49,087 nucleotides of DNA from Metabacillus malikii (GTDB lineage: Bacteria; Bacillota; Bacilli; Bacillales; Bacillaceae). The notes below the pieces were generated by a model. It was not told the origin of the DNA, made no database searches, and saw only the letters and a program-made list of their open reading frames with translations. This document shows, in pieces, positions 15,139-24,906 of the stretch (positions are counted from its first letter, which is position 1; the number at the start of each line of letters is the position of its first letter). A program made the position numbers and the translations under genes. The DNA is taken from positions 1-49,087 of the forward strand of contig NZ_JAUSUD010000029.1 in assembly GCF_030813355.1 (NCBI RefSeq). The letters run 5' to 3'.

Positions 15139-16845
15139 ATGAAAATCAAAAACTTCAAGATTGGAACAAAAATAAATCTATTGATTATAGGAGTTATCCT
15201 ATTTTTATCAGTCATTATTGGAATTGTTACTGGAGTTCAAGTAGATAAAGCAATGAATAATGTCTTTTCGGACCGAGTAAAAGTCGTTTCAGAGCTTAGC
15301 TATAACTGGCTGGATGAAACGTATGACGGGGATTGGAGTCTTAAAGATGGTGAACTTTACAAAGGTGATGTAAAGATTAATGATAATCATGAGATTATGG
15401 ATAAAATAGGGGAGATTACAAAAGGAGTAGCAAATGTCTTCCAAGGAGATACAACAGTTGCTACAAATGTTGTAGTAGATGGAGAGAGACGTGTTGGTCA
15501 AAAAGCAGCTCCTGCAATATCCGATGTTGTCCTGAATTCAAAGGAGGAATACCTCGGTGAAGCCGACATCTCAGGTGAGAAATACTTAACACTATATATG
15601 CCGATTAAGAATGGTGATGGCGAGATTATTGGGATGTGGATGGTAGGTCCTAAAATTAATGTGATAACTGAAACTGTACAGTCTATCTTATCGATACTTA
15701 GTGCTATTATCTTCATCTCAGGTATTATCGCTGTAATCTACAGCATCATTTTCACAAAGAAAATAGTACGTCCTATTAAAACTATCAATAACCAGCTAAA
15801 AGAAATATCTGATGGAGAAGGAGATTTGACGAAGGAGCTTTCTATCGATTCACGCGATGAAGTTGGGGAATTAGCAAATTCCTTTAATCGCATGATTGGA
15901 AGCTTACGTACGATGATAAGTCAAGTTGGTGCAACTTCAAATGAAGTAACTGCCTCTTCTGAGGAATTATCAGCAAGTGCAGAACAAACTTTACAAGCAA
16001 CAGGACACATTGCATCTTCTATTCAAGAGGTAGCTAGTGGGGCAGAAATGCAGGAGCAAGGTGCACTTGAAAGTTCACAGACAATGAAAGAGATGGCTAT
16101 AGGAATCCAACAAGTAGCAGAAACAACCTCGACTGTTTCTGATTTAGCTACGGAAACGAATCAAAATGCTCATCTTGGTAATGAATCGATTCAAAAAGCG
16201 ATCAAACAAATGAATGAAATCCATTCATCTGTAAATAATTCAGCAGCAGTTATTAAAAAGCTTGGAGACCAATCAAATCGCATTGGTACAATTACAGAGG
16301 TCATTACCGGAATTGCTAATCAAACAAACCTATTAGCATTAAATGCTGCAATCGAAGCAGCGCGAGCAGGAGAGCATGGAAAAGGCTTTGCTGTAGTCGC
16401 TGAAGAGGTAAGAAAACTAGCTGAGCAATCAAAGGATTCAGCGGACGAAATAACTAGCTTAATTAGTCAAATTCAAGTCGATACAACACATGCTGTAGAC
16501 TTAATGGACAAAGGAGCTGTTGAGGCATCGTTAGGTATGGACGTTATTCACGAAACGAGCGAAGGCTTCCAAAAAATTCTCCAATCAATTGAAGAAGTGA
16601 CTACACAAATTCAAGAGGTCTCTGCTGTAACGGAGGAAATGTCTGCAAGTATAGAAGAAGTTAATGCAATGATGGAAGAAATGGCTCATATATCTCAAGA
16701 CTCTGCAAACAATACACAAAATGTCGCTTCTGCTGCAGAAGAACAGATGGCATCAATGGAGGAAATTACTTCATCTGCTGCATCACTATCTAAGATTGCG
16801 GAAGACTTACAAAAGCTTGTCAATAAATTTAAAGTGAACGAATAG
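15139..16845 (+). CDS. Methyl-accepting chemotaxis protein
   Basis: 568-aa membrane chemoreceptor. TM1 about residues 11-31, an extracellular Cache-type sensor domain about 32-180 ([12 protein letters not shown] near its start), TM2 about 182-206, HAMP about 207-260 ([19 protein letters not shown]), then the cytoplasmic methylation/signalling coiled coil. The conserved hairpin tip [19 protein letters not shown] lies at about 393. The ligand is not inferable. It reports to CheA/CheW encoded elsewhere. It is a single gene. Confidence 0.95.
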   Translation: MKIKNFKIGTKINLLIIGVILFLSVIIGIVTGVQVDKAMNNVFSDRVKVVSELSYNWLDETYDGDWSLKDGELYKGDVKINDNHEIMDKIGEITKGVANVFQGDTTVATNVVVDGERRVGQKAAPAISDVVLNSKEEYLGEADISGEKYLTLYMPIKNGDGEIIGMWMVGPKINVITETVQSILSILSAIIFISGIIAVIYSIIFTKKIVRPIKTINNQLKEISDGEGDLTKELSIDSRDEVGELANSFNRMIGSLRTMISQVGATSNEVTASSEELSASAEQTLQATGHIASSIQEVASGAEMQEQGALESSQTMKEMAIGIQQVAETTSTVSDLATETNQNAHLGNESIQKAIKQMNEIHSSVNNSAAVIKKLGDQSNRIGTITEVITGIANQTNLLALNAAIEAARAGEHGKGFAVVAEEVRKLAEQSKDSADEITSLISQIQVDTTHAVDLMDKGAVEASLGMDVIHETSEGFQKILQSIEEVTTQIQEVSAVTEEMSASIEEVNAMMEEMAHISQDSANNTQNVASAAEEQMASMEEITSSAASLSKIAEDLQKLVNKFKVNE

Positions 16846-16859
16846 AATAAATTTTTAGA

Positions 16860-17166
16860 GAGGCTGAGACAAAAGGTTTTAAAGACAAGAAAAATACGAA
16901 CTATTAGATGAGATTTCAATACAACCTTCGTGTTGTTTTTACAGGGTAGACGTTCTGGTTGATTTCCGCTACAGTACTCGCTTTCCGCGGGGTGGGTGGT
17001 GAGCCTCCTCGGAGTAAACTCCTGTGGGGTCTCACCTCTCCCACGCATCCCGCAGGAGTCTCGCACTTCCGCTCCAATCAACCTTTACAGAATTTGAACA
17101 TTGAACCCCTAAAAACAATGTTCGTATTTAACTATGGATTTTTTGTTATGTCCCAGCCTCTTTTTA
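16860..17166 (+). repeat. Composite dispersed repeat, copy 1
   Basis: Bounded by GAGGCTGAGACA (16860-16871) and its inverted partner TGTCCCAGCCTC (17149-17160) plus a T run. The core 16958-17083 (GGTTGATTTCCGCTACAG to the terminal CAATCAACC) is shared with copies at 18506-18795 (inverted) and 27890-28020. Nested palindromes such as GTGAG...CTCAC are present. No protein. Can also act as a terminator for the chemoreceptor gene. Confidence 0.8.
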
Positions 17167-17215
17167 TTTTCGTCTTGTACGAATAAAAATTATAAGGAAT
17201 TGCACTAGGTTCCTT

Positions 17216-17470
17216 TTATGACAAGAGCTTATTTATGATGGACGTAGCATTTGTAGTGTATAGAATATAAGTCTTTGTCTTCGTCTTAATAACGACTCTA
17301 TCTGTCGTTGCATAGGGTGTACCAATTCTAATGGCTTCTTTTTTCCCACCACCATATGTGTCGTCTAAAGATACATTGATTATTTCAGATGTGGGAATTT
17401 CTACCTTTGATAATTGCCACTTAATTATTACTATGTCATTCGTTTTTTTAACATTAATACCTAACATCAT
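17216..17470 (-). CDS. SunI/YnzG-like small protein
   Basis: 84 aa, beta-rich, starting MMLGINVKKTNDIVIIKW; the pattern of strands with SEIINVSLDDTYGG and GTPYATTDRVVIKT resembles the SunI/YnzG family (PH-like fold; SunI gives sublancin immunity in B. subtilis). No bacteriocin gene lies nearby, so an immunity role here is not supported. AAAGGTG site upstream of ATG 17470. Confidence 0.75.
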   Translation of the reverse strand: MMLGINVKKTNDIVIIKWQLSKVEIPTSEIINVSLDDTYGGGKKEAIRIGTPYATTDRVVIKTKTKTYILYTTNATSIINKLLS

Positions 17471-17704
17471 ATACAACACCTTTTTGCCAAAATAAAAATT
17501 GCAATTGGTTCTACATACTTATACGACTCATACTTTGTTAAAGTTTCGTTTCAATGAGTTTTTAACAGACCTTGACTAATAAATAAGCGTTTTGAAAGGT
17601 GTATAAAATCACACTATCTAGTTCAGATTAAAGGGAAATCACTTGTGATTATGTTTGTAAGATTTAGCATATCCGAAATCAATAATGAATAAGGAGGAGT
17701 TTTT

Positions 17705-18385
17705 TTGAAAAAGTTAATCATTTTGTTTATTGCTTTACTGTTGCTCGTTTTAACCGCCTGTTCAGATAATGAAAATCGGACTAATGAGGAAAAGCAAACT
17801 ACCCAAGAAAAGGATACTACTTCAAAAAGTGATGCTGCTGAGGAAGAGGATATTACTCAAGAAAAGAACGAAGATACTAATCAACAGAACGTCGATGTCG
17901 ATAAAGGGCTTTTAAATGTAGAAATAACTTTGCCAGCTACAATGTTTGAAGGGCAAGATATTGAGAGTGTTATTTCAGATGCTAAGAAAGAGGGAGTAAA
18001 AGAGGTCGTAAAGAACGATGATGGATCGCTCACATATAAGATGTCTAAACAAAAACATAAAGAAATGTTGGGAGAGTTAGAAGCTGAGGTAAATAAATCA
18101 ATTGAAGAAACGAAGAATAGTGAAGAATATAAGTCAATTAAAGACATTACTCATAATGATGCACTTACTGAATTTACGGTTGTTGTTGATAGAAATGCTT
18201 ATGAAAACAGTATGGACGGTGTAGCTATACTCGGATTAGGAATTTCAGGAGCAATGTATCAGACCTTTGCAGGTGGTGTACCAGATAGTCAAAATGTGAC
18301 CATTTCGATAATGGATGAGACTACTCAAGAAGTTTTTGATAAAATCACTTATCCAGATGATTTAGAACACGATAATGAAAAGTAA
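17705..18385 (+). CDS. Putative lipoprotein, 226 aa
   Basis: Starts with TTG behind AAGGAGGAG. Signal peptide with lipobox LTAC (Cys19), then a long acidic, Asn/Glu/Thr-rich linker (about 20-65), then a folded alpha/beta domain about 70-215. The domain has a charged helical middle (KHKEMLGELEAEVNKSIEET) and ends with a beta-rich part. Anchored outside the membrane. Function unknown. Confidence 0.85.
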   Translation: MKKLIILFIALLLLVLTACSDNENRTNEEKQTTQEKDTTSKSDAAEEEDITQEKNEDTNQQNVDVDKGLLNVEITLPATMFEGQDIESVISDAKKEGVKEVVKNDDGSLTYKMSKQKHKEMLGELEAEVNKSIEETKNSEEYKSIKDITHNDALTEFTVVVDRNAYENSMDGVAILGLGISGAMYQTFAGGVPDSQNVTISIMDETTQEVFDKITYPDDLEHDNEK

Positions 18386-18415
18386 TTCTAATAAAGGCAT
18401 ATAAAAAATAAAGTT

Positions 18416-18454
18416 AAAGACCATTTTGGCTAGCAAATTGGTCTTTACTTTTTT
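18416..18454 (+). terminator. Terminator after the lipoprotein gene
   Basis: AAAGACCA (18416-18423) pairs with TGGTCTTT (18439-18446), with inner TTTG/CAAA pairs and T run. Confidence 0.85.
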
Positions 18455-18840
18455 AAAAGGCTCTTTTCTAAAAGATTGTGGTTTTTTGCACTAACCTTTT
18501 TTAGGGTTTGTTGGAGCGGAAGTGCGAGACTCCTGCGGGAAGCGTGGGAGAGGTGAGACGTGGGCAAGCGTTTACGCTGAGGAGAACGAAAAGAGTAGGC
18601 GGCTTGCCCATCGACGTACAAACTGGAGGGGCATCGACTGAGATAAAGGAATCACGATGAGCCGTATAGCGAATCGATGATGACTTATCGTAGGGAGATG
18701 ACCTGAAGTTTGCTTGTTCGTGCCGCAAGGAGCTATGAGGCTCACCACCCACCCCGCGGAAAGCGAGTACTGTAGCGGAGACAAAGCCTAGACGACAACT
18801 CAGTTAAAAGCAACAATGTTTACGAAAACAGCCTTTTAAA
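18455..18840 (-). repeat. Composite dispersed repeat, copy 2, with an internal insertion
   Basis: Inverted relative to copies 1 and 3. Ends match copy 3: GGCTCTTTTCTAAAAGATTG at one end and AAAACAGCCTTTT at the other. Between about 18560 and 18740 it carries roughly 150 bp that the other copies lack. The extra part includes GGGCAAGC/GCTTGCCC arms (18562-18569, 18602-18609). Confidence 0.75.
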
Positions 18841-18977
18841 AAGAGAATAATTGGGAAATAATAAAAGAAAAGGATTCGTGATTATCATGCTCATATAAAA
18901 TTATTTCGAAATACTAAAATCTTTACTAACCTAGCTAATAAATGATAAAATTCATTATGTTCATTTTTTGCTTAATC

Positions 18978-19118
18978 TTATCATAGAGCGGGGGACCCAA
19001 ACGGTATATGCGGCGATCACCGCTATTGGTGAGTTCTTTAATTAGAAGGGGCTGTTGTTTCCTATAGTCCTAACCTGAAAGCTAACCTCGTAAGCATTGG
19101 AGAGGAAACAGTATGATA
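18978..19118 (+). promoter_or_regulatory. Cyclic di-AMP (ydaO-yuaA type) riboswitch aptamer
   Basis: Shows ydaO-class hallmarks: GAGCGGGGGACCCAA after the 5' P1 strand, a TTGGTGAGTTCTTT segment, and the 3' signature CCTAACCTGAAAGCTAACC followed by TCGTAAGC. P1 is formed by TATCATA (18979-18985) and TATGATA (19112-19118). Followed by a terminator and the symporter gene. Known ydaO riboswitches turn expression off when c-di-AMP (high K+ or osmotic state) is bound. Confidence 0.85.
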
Positions 19119-19129
19119 GAATAACAATT

Positions 19130-19149
19130 CGGCGTCAGCCGTTTTTTTT
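19130..19149 (+). terminator. Riboswitch expression-platform terminator
   Basis: CGGC/GCCG hairpin with a GTCA loop followed by eight T, between the aptamer and the symporter gene. Confidence 0.7.
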
Positions 19150-19228
19150 GTGTGAAAAATATCGTATCTAATTGTTTCCCTTACCTAAAAGAAATTTGTA
19201 TCTAGCAACAAGAAGGTGGGGTAATTTT

Positions 19229-20488
19229 ATGAAGAAATTTAGATTAAGTTTAGCGAGTCAAATTTTTATCGGTTTAATACTAGGTATTATCATCGGTGGT
19301 ATTTTTTATGGAAGTGAGACGGCACAGAGTATTTTACAGCCATTAGGTGATTTATTTATCCGATTAATCAAAATGATTGTTGTTCCGATCGTTCTATCTA
19401 GCATTATCGTAGCGATCGCTGGTGTCGGTGACTTGAAATCGGTTGGTAAGTTAGGTGCGAAGTCTCTTACGTACTTTATCGGGATGACCTTAGTGGCAAT
19501 CGCAGTCGGTCTTATCTCAGCAAACATTTTTCAGCCTGGTGCCGGTCTAAATATGAACAACCTTGAGCATACAGATATATCAACATATGTTGAAACTTCG
19601 GAGAGTCAGGAAGGGAAATCAATTTCAGATACACTTCTGCATATTGTTCCAACAAATCCAATTAGTGCAATGGTTGAAGGAGATATGCTCGCAATAATTT
19701 TCTTTGCTGTTGTATTCGGTCTTGGGATTGCAGCGATTGGGGAGAAAGGAAAACCAGTTCTCCGTTTCTTTGAAGGTACAGCAAGTGCAATGTTTTATGT
19801 GACGAACTTATTTATGAAATATGCACCAATCGGTGTTTTCGCTCTTATTGGTGTAACGATTTCTAAGTACGGTTTTGCATCACTTATTCCGTTAGGTAAG
19901 CTAGCTCTTACTGTTTACGGAACAATGATTTTCTTTGTCCTTGTCGTTTTAGGCATAATGGGGAAAATTGTTGGATTTAGTATTTTTAAATTATTAAAAA
20001 TGATAAAAGAAGAATTAATCTTAGCCTTTTCTACATCTAGCTCGGAAACCGTTCTTCCGAGAATTATGGACAAGATGGAGGAAGCGGGAAGTCCGAAGCA
20101 TATTGCGACTTTCGTGATTCCGACAGGTTATTCTTTTAACTTAGATGGTTCTGTGTTATACCAAGCGATCGCATCATTATTTATTGCGCAAATGTATGGT
20201 ATCGAGTTGAGCATTGGCCAACAAATTACGCTAATGTTAGTGCTAATGATAACATCGAAAGGAATGGCCGGAGTACCTGGAGTATCCTTCGTTGTACTAT
20301 TAGCGACATTTAGTACAATTGGTTTACCTGCAGAAGGCTTAGCGATTATTGCCGGTATTGACCGTATTCTTGATATGGGACGTACGGCAGTTAATGTCGT
20401 AGGTAATTCATTAGCAGCCATTGTCGTTGCGAAATGGGAAGGGCAATTTAATCCTCCTGTTGAAAGTAACGATGTTCAAGAGGCTTAA
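19229..20488 (+). CDS. Glutamate/dicarboxylate:cation symporter (DAACS family)
   Basis: 419-aa membrane transporter of the GltP/GltT/DctA family that takes up glutamate, aspartate or C4-dicarboxylates with H+ or Na+. Eight membrane helices plus two re-entrant hairpins are expected. Family motifs are clear: the serine-rich hairpin STSSSETVLPRIMDKME, GYSFNLDGSVLYQA, ITSKGMAGVPGVSFVV, and GIDRILDMGRTAVNVVGNS with substrate-contacting Asp/Arg. ATG 19229 follows GAAGGTGGGG. Control by the c-di-AMP riboswitch fits glutamate as counter-ion of K+. Confidence 0.95.
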   Translation: MKKFRLSLASQIFIGLILGIIIGGIFYGSETAQSILQPLGDLFIRLIKMIVVPIVLSSIIVAIAGVGDLKSVGKLGAKSLTYFIGMTLVAIAVGLISANIFQPGAGLNMNNLEHTDISTYVETSESQEGKSISDTLLHIVPTNPISAMVEGDMLAIIFFAVVFGLGIAAIGEKGKPVLRFFEGTASAMFYVTNLFMKYAPIGVFALIGVTISKYGFASLIPLGKLALTVYGTMIFFVLVVLGIMGKIVGFSIFKLLKMIKEELILAFSTSSSETVLPRIMDKMEEAGSPKHIATFVIPTGYSFNLDGSVLYQAIASLFIAQMYGIELSIGQQITLMLVLMITSKGMAGVPGVSFVVLLATFSTIGLPAEGLAIIAGIDRILDMGRTAVNVVGNSLAAIVVAKWEGQFNPPVESNDVQEA

Positions 20489-20495
20489 GGTAGGA

Positions 20496-20534
20496 AAAAG
20501 ACTTTCAACGTTCCATGTTGAAGGTCTTTTTTTT
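20496..20534 (+). terminator. Terminator after the symporter gene
   Basis: GACTTTCAAC (20500-20509) pairs with GTTGAAGGTC (20517-20526), followed by eight T. Confidence 0.9.
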
Positions 20535-20594
20535 GTAGCAATAATTATGTAAGTGGTAACTTTTCTGGATGCACCTTACAATCTAGTTTCTTCG

Positions 20595-21194
20595 TTAAGC
20601 ACCAGCTCGAATGTTTGAAACGGTTTTATGAACTAAGGAAAAGTTTTTAAACATGCGGTCTCCGCCATTTCCTATCGGTGCTTGTGCAACTAACCCAACT
20701 TTTATTGTCTCATCAACTGGTAAACTGAAAAAACGCATCATATCAAATGTAACCCCGTCTAAAGAATAATGAAAAGAGAAGGCATTACCGACTCTCGCAA
20801 CTTGTAGCCACACAGTATCACCTTTAATGTTGCAGCCATTTGCATCATCTGAAGTGTGATTGGTAACAACACTCACGACCGCATGTGTATCAAAATCTGT
20901 TTTTTCGAAGCATGCTTTAGCCCATATGTTATCATCTTGCATAATCATAATACATGCTGCATCATACATATCTTTTAATTCATGTGAAACTTGAACTCGC
21001 ATAACAAAGTCTCCACTTACTTCAGTATAATAAAATGGGGCATTCATAAGATTTTGCGGTGATGCACCTGATTCTGATACAACACCATTATTACAGAAAA
21101 AGTCACTTTTGGCTGGTGCTTCAATTGTCAGAGTATCTTGCTGAAATTCCGCATTACTTTCGTTCATCCATTTAAATTGATGATTGCTTAACAT
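20595..21194 (-). CDS. DUF1349 (concanavalin-like) protein
   Basis: 199-aa cytoplasmic beta-sandwich of the DUF1349 family, often found with carbohydrate-degradation genes. Conserved stretches: DFFCNNGVVSESGASPQNLM, SGDFVMRVQV, AACIMIMQDDNIWAKACFE, WLQVARVGNAFSFHYSLDG, and a C-terminal VGLVAQAPIGNGG. ATG 21194 follows GAAAGGGG. Exact activity unknown; it may bind or rearrange sugars. Diverges from the glycerate kinase gene. Confidence 0.88.
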   Translation of the reverse strand: MLSNHQFKWMNESNAEFQQDTLTIEAPAKSDFFCNNGVVSESGASPQNLMNAPFYYTEVSGDFVMRVQVSHELKDMYDAACIMIMQDDNIWAKACFEKTDFDTHAVVSVVTNHTSDDANGCNIKGDTVWLQVARVGNAFSFHYSLDGVTFDMMRFFSLPVDETIKVGLVAQAPIGNGGDRMFKNFSLVHKTVSNIRAGA

Positions 21195-21375
21195 TTTATT
21201 ACCCCTTTCAAATTTGGATTTCAAACGATTCTTCGGGTTAGGGAATGAGAGAATTTACTAAAAATACAAAAATAAGGATTGTGCTATTTTCATAGTATAG
21301 GTTATAGACATCAAGTACAAGATTTATAAATAATAAGTTTGTATTAATGCATTAAAGCATTGGGGGACAAACATT

Positions 21376-21466
21376 GGGGGACAGTCCCCCGACAATTTAA
21401 AGTATTAATGCAGTGAGGGACAGTCCCTCACTTTTTTAAAGCGTTAAAGCGTTGAGGGACTGTCCC
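21376..21466. repeat. Cluster of GGGACWGTCCC palindromes
   Basis: Perfect palindromes at 21376-21390 (GGGGGACAGTCCCCC) and 21414-21430 (TGAGGGACAGTCCCTCA, followed by six T, thus a terminator), and another at 21455-21466. The units share an upstream TTAAAG part. A related copy stands at 35399-35414 between urtE and ureA, so this is a small dispersed repeat family. Confidence 0.75.
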
Positions 21467-22633
21467 CTGAAGGGGGAGAGAACAATCGCTATCAAAAAAA
21501 TTGTAATTGCACCGGATTCTTTTAAGGAAAGTATGACTGCTAAACAAGCTGCAGAGGCTGTAAAGAGAGGTTTTGAATCCATTTACAAAGGGTCCGTTGT
21601 CTATGATTTGATTCCAATGGCAGATGGTGGGGAAGGCACAATCCAATCGTTAGCTGTCGGACTAAACGGTAGCCTACACGAAAAGGTAGTTACCGGTCCT
21701 TTAGGTGAACCTGTAAAGGCAAAGTATGCGATATCAGGGGATCAATCAACAGCAATTATTGAAATGGCGGAAGCCTCAGGACTTGCACTCGTACCTTATG
21801 AAAAACGTAATCCATTAAAAACAACAACTTATGGAACCGGGGAATTAATAAAAGCAGCCCTAGACCATGGTGTATCGAAAATCATCCTCGGCATCGGTGG
21901 AAGTGCGACAAATGATGGTGGCGCAGGAATGATTATGGCATTAGGTGGAGTGCTTTATGCAAAAGACGGAAACAGCATAGCTAGAGGTGGCGAGGCACTA
22001 CAAGAGCTTGTCAAAATGGACTTAACGAACATGGACCCCCGCTTAAAACAAGTGAGGATAGAAGTGGCTTGTGATGTTGACAATCCATTATTAGGACCAA
22101 GAGGGGCAAGTGCAGTATATGGACCACAAAAAGGAGCAACGCCTGAAATGGTCGAGCAACTCGACAAAGCGCTAGCAAACTATCATGATGTCATGAAACG
22201 AGCAACTGGAAAAGATGTGAAAACAACACCAGGTGCTGGCGCCGCAGGTGGAATAGGAGTAAGTTTACTAGCATGCTTAGATGCAAAGCTAGTGCCGGGA
22301 ATTGATATCGTATTAAAACATACGAACTTTGCTGAGCGTGTAGCGGATGCAGACATTGTCATAACAGGTGAAGGAAAAATTGATAGCCAAACAACTTATG
22401 GGAAAGCTCCTATTGGTGTTGCAAAATTGGCAAAAAAATATAGTGACGCTACGGTAATTGCCATTTGTGGTACTCTAGGTGATGGGCATGAAATCGTCTT
22501 TGAACACGGCATAGATGCCGCATTTAGTATTGTTAGAGGCCCATGTCAAATCGAAGATGCTATCAAAAATGCCCTGGAAAACTTAGAAGCCACAGCACGA
22601 AATATTGCACGAGTGATGAAAATAGGAATCTAG
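21452..22633 (+). CDS. glxK: Glycerate kinase, GlxK/GarK family
   Basis: Phosphorylates glycerate with ATP, linking glycerate (from uronate or glyoxylate pathways) to glycolysis. Motifs: IVIAPDSFKESMTAKQAAEA at the N-terminus, ADGGEGT, GIGGSATNDGGAG, and the late ITGEGKIDSQTTYGKAP. The length counted from about base 21485 (382 aa) is the family size. The start is odd: the only canonical in-frame start is TTG 21452, inside the palindromic repeat and without a ribosome site, whereas AAGGGGGAG (21470-21478) points to ATC codons at 21485 or 21491. Confidence 0.93.
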   Translation: MRDCPLKGERTIAIKKIVIAPDSFKESMTAKQAAEAVKRGFESIYKGSVVYDLIPMADGGEGTIQSLAVGLNGSLHEKVVTGPLGEPVKAKYAISGDQSTAIIEMAEASGLALVPYEKRNPLKTTTYGTGELIKAALDHGVSKIILGIGGSATNDGGAGMIMALGGVLYAKDGNSIARGGEALQELVKMDLTNMDPRLKQVRIEVACDVDNPLLGPRGASAVYGPQKGATPEMVEQLDKALANYHDVMKRATGKDVKTTPGAGAAGGIGVSLLACLDAKLVPGIDIVLKHTNFAERVADADIVITGEGKIDSQTTYGKAPIGVAKLAKKYSDATVIAICGTLGDGHEIVFEHGIDAAFSIVRGPCQIEDAIKNALENLEATARNIARVMKIGI

Positions 22634-22761
22634 TAGCGGGTTAATACGGATTTTTTTATGAAAATGGCAATAGTAAGAGTGTGGGAATGTATAAACTACC
22701 AGGATACGAATTTATTAACTAAAAACAAATGAAGTGTTATTAACTCTCAATTCCAATTCAG

Positions 22762-22800
22762 AAAGCAGTGCGAAACCATTTTTCAAATCGCACTGCTTTT
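22762..22800. terminator. Bidirectional terminator
   Basis: AAAGCAGTGCGA (22762-22773) pairs with TCGCACTGCTTT (22788-22799); T tract on both strands. It serves the converging glycerate kinase and AraC genes. Confidence 0.88.
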
Positions 22801-22813
22801 AATCATGTATTAA

Positions 22814-23680
22814 CTACATCACTTGATGTGAAATACGATGCTGGTGTGGCGTTGTGCCGACCGTTTTTTTAAATAGATGAATAAAATAAGATACATTGCC
22901 AATCCCGACTTGCTCAGCGATTAATTCAACAGAGTCATTCGTCATTTGTAGTAAATGACAGGCCTGTTTCATTCTACGAACTGTCAAGTATTCTGTAAGG
23001 CTACTACCGGTTTCCCTTTTGAAAATCCTAGAAACATAAGGCTTTGAAAGATGAAGCGTTGATGATAGCTTTTCCAAGTCAAAGGGTTCGTTGTAGTGAT
23101 TCCCCATCCATTGCATGATAGTTTCCGAATAACGTAGTGAACGTTGCATGCTTTGATGAGATAAAGCCTCTGCATTATCTGTATTTAAACGGATACAAGA
23201 CAGGATTTGCATGAGAAATAGTTGACATTCCTCATCCCAATTTTCGGTTATTACCGATTGATTAAAAGCATCAATCATTTCAGAAACATAATTGAAATGA
23301 TTCGATAAATCGAAGGCTTGTTTCTCATAAATTCCATTTTGCAAACGATTAAATAACGTATTGATACTAGGGAATATGTGTAAGTTCTTCGCTTGTGAAA
23401 TTGGATCAAAATGTAGGATGCTTCGTTCATAGGGGGTCTGAGAAGATACTTCCACATGTACTTTATGTAACTGAAAGGGTTGGAAAAAGAAGAGCATCCC
23501 CGGTTTCAATTCATAGGTATGTTGGTTAACAATGACCCGGCCTTGTCCACGATGAACAAATAAAAACTCACCGCCTTGATGCCAATGGTAAAACCCTCTA
23601 AAGTCTCTGTCGGATATCCGACGGTAAATCCACTGAAAAGGCTTTAAATCAAATAGAATAGATTCAAATAAACGATTCAT
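22814..23680 (-). CDS. AraC family transcriptional regulator
   Basis: 288 aa. N-terminal cupin-like sugar-sensing domain (about 20-100; HWHQGGEFLFVHRGQGR, LKPGMLFFFQPFQLHKV) and C-terminal double helix-turn-helix (about 185-285; LEKLSSTLHLSKPYVSRIF and QVGIGNVSYFIHLFKKTVG). It is divergent from the GH88 gene, with about 110 bp between, so it most likely controls the sugar-utilisation genes to its right. Confidence 0.93.
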   Translation of the reverse strand: MNRLFESILFDLKPFQWIYRRISDRDFRGFYHWHQGGEFLFVHRGQGRVIVNQHTYELKPGMLFFFQPFQLHKVHVEVSSQTPYERSILHFDPISQAKNLHIFPSINTLFNRLQNGIYEKQAFDLSNHFNYVSEMIDAFNQSVITENWDEECQLFLMQILSCIRLNTDNAEALSHQSMQRSLRYSETIMQWMGNHYNEPFDLEKLSSTLHLSKPYVSRIFKRETGSSLTEYLTVRRMKQACHLLQMTNDSVELIAEQVGIGNVSYFIHLFKKTVGTTPHQHRISHQVM

Positions 23681-23789
23681 ATTCCCCTCCTAACAGAACA
23701 ACAGAACCATATTTTTAGTTATTATACAACAACTTTATAATCTTGAGTGACGTTATACTTTAATTATTAACTGATACAGGAGGGCAATC

Positions 23790-24902
23790 ATGCATAACTT
23801 CAATCAACAAAAAATCTTAAAAAGGCTTGAAGTGAAAGTAGAGCGTATGGTAGAGCAAATCGGGGATAAATCACCACATGTGGCGAGAGCTGATGGAGTG
23901 TACGACGATATGCCTCATGACTGGTGGACATCAGGCTTTTGACCGGGTCTATTGTGGGTAATGTACGATATGACCGATAATGAGAAGTTTAAGACGGCTG
24001 CAATGGATTGGGATGAGGAACTACGAAAGTGTTTTTCTCAGCATCCTAACGAACTGTATCATGATGTCGGTTTTCAATTTTTACTTACTGCTGTATTGAA
24101 GCATGAAATCCTGGAAAATGAGAGTAGTCTCGGTATCGGATTGGAGGCTGCCAACTATTTGGCCGGGCGTTTTAACCCGGTTGGAAAATTTATTCGCGCT
24201 TGGAACGGTGATAAAATCGGCTGGGCAATTATCGATTGTATGATGAACCTGTCGCTGTTATTCTGGGCAAGCCGTGTAACTGGTGATCCGAGATATAAAC
24301 ATATTGCTACTATTCATGCAGATACGACGCTAGAGTATGGGATTAGAGAAGATGGCTCGGTATGTCATATTCTATCATTTGATCCTGAAACAGGTGAATT
24401 TATTGAATCAATTGGTGGTCAAGGAAACGCACCGGACTCTGCGTGGAGCAGGGGAAATGCATGGGCGATTTATGGATTTGCCAATGCATACCGACATACA
24501 GGAGATTCCCGTTATTTACAAGCAGCAAAACGCGTCGCACACCATTTTATCGCCGCTCTTTCAGAAGACTATATCCCATATTGGGACTTCCGAGTAGATT
24601 CTATCGAAAATGAACCAAGAGACAGTTCTGCAGCAGCAATTGCAGCTTCTGGATTGTTAGAGATTGCTGAATTGCTACCTAAAAATGAAAGTAGAATCTA
24701 TGCAGATGCAGCAATAAATATATTAAATTCTTTAACTGAAAACTATGGAACATGGGACAAACCAGAGCATCACGGTATTCTAATAGAAGGAACCGGACAT
24801 AAACCGGCTAATGAGAATATTAATGTTTCACTTATTTATGGTGACTATTATTATATTGAAGCGATAGCAAAGCTTAATGGGTGGAAACGACGAATCTTTT
24901 AA
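23790..24902 (+). pseudogene. GH88 unsaturated glucuronyl hydrolase with in-frame TGA
   Basis: Would be 370 aa. GH88/GH105 enzymes remove the unsaturated uronate from the end of oligosaccharides made by polysaccharide lyases. ATG 23790 follows CAGGAGGG. Codon 51 (23940-23942) is TGA exactly where the family has Trp in WWTSGFWPGLLW; the frame continues unbroken on both sides. Downstream the family signature DSAWSRGNAWAIYGFANAY (with the likely acid/base Asp), PYWDFR and PRDSSAAAIAASGLLEIA are intact. The rest shows no decay, so this is either a very young nonsense mutation, a sequencing error, or readthrough. Without readthrough, re-initiation at ATG 23961 would lose the essential N-terminus. 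Confidence 0.88.
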
Positions 24903-24906
24903 TAGT

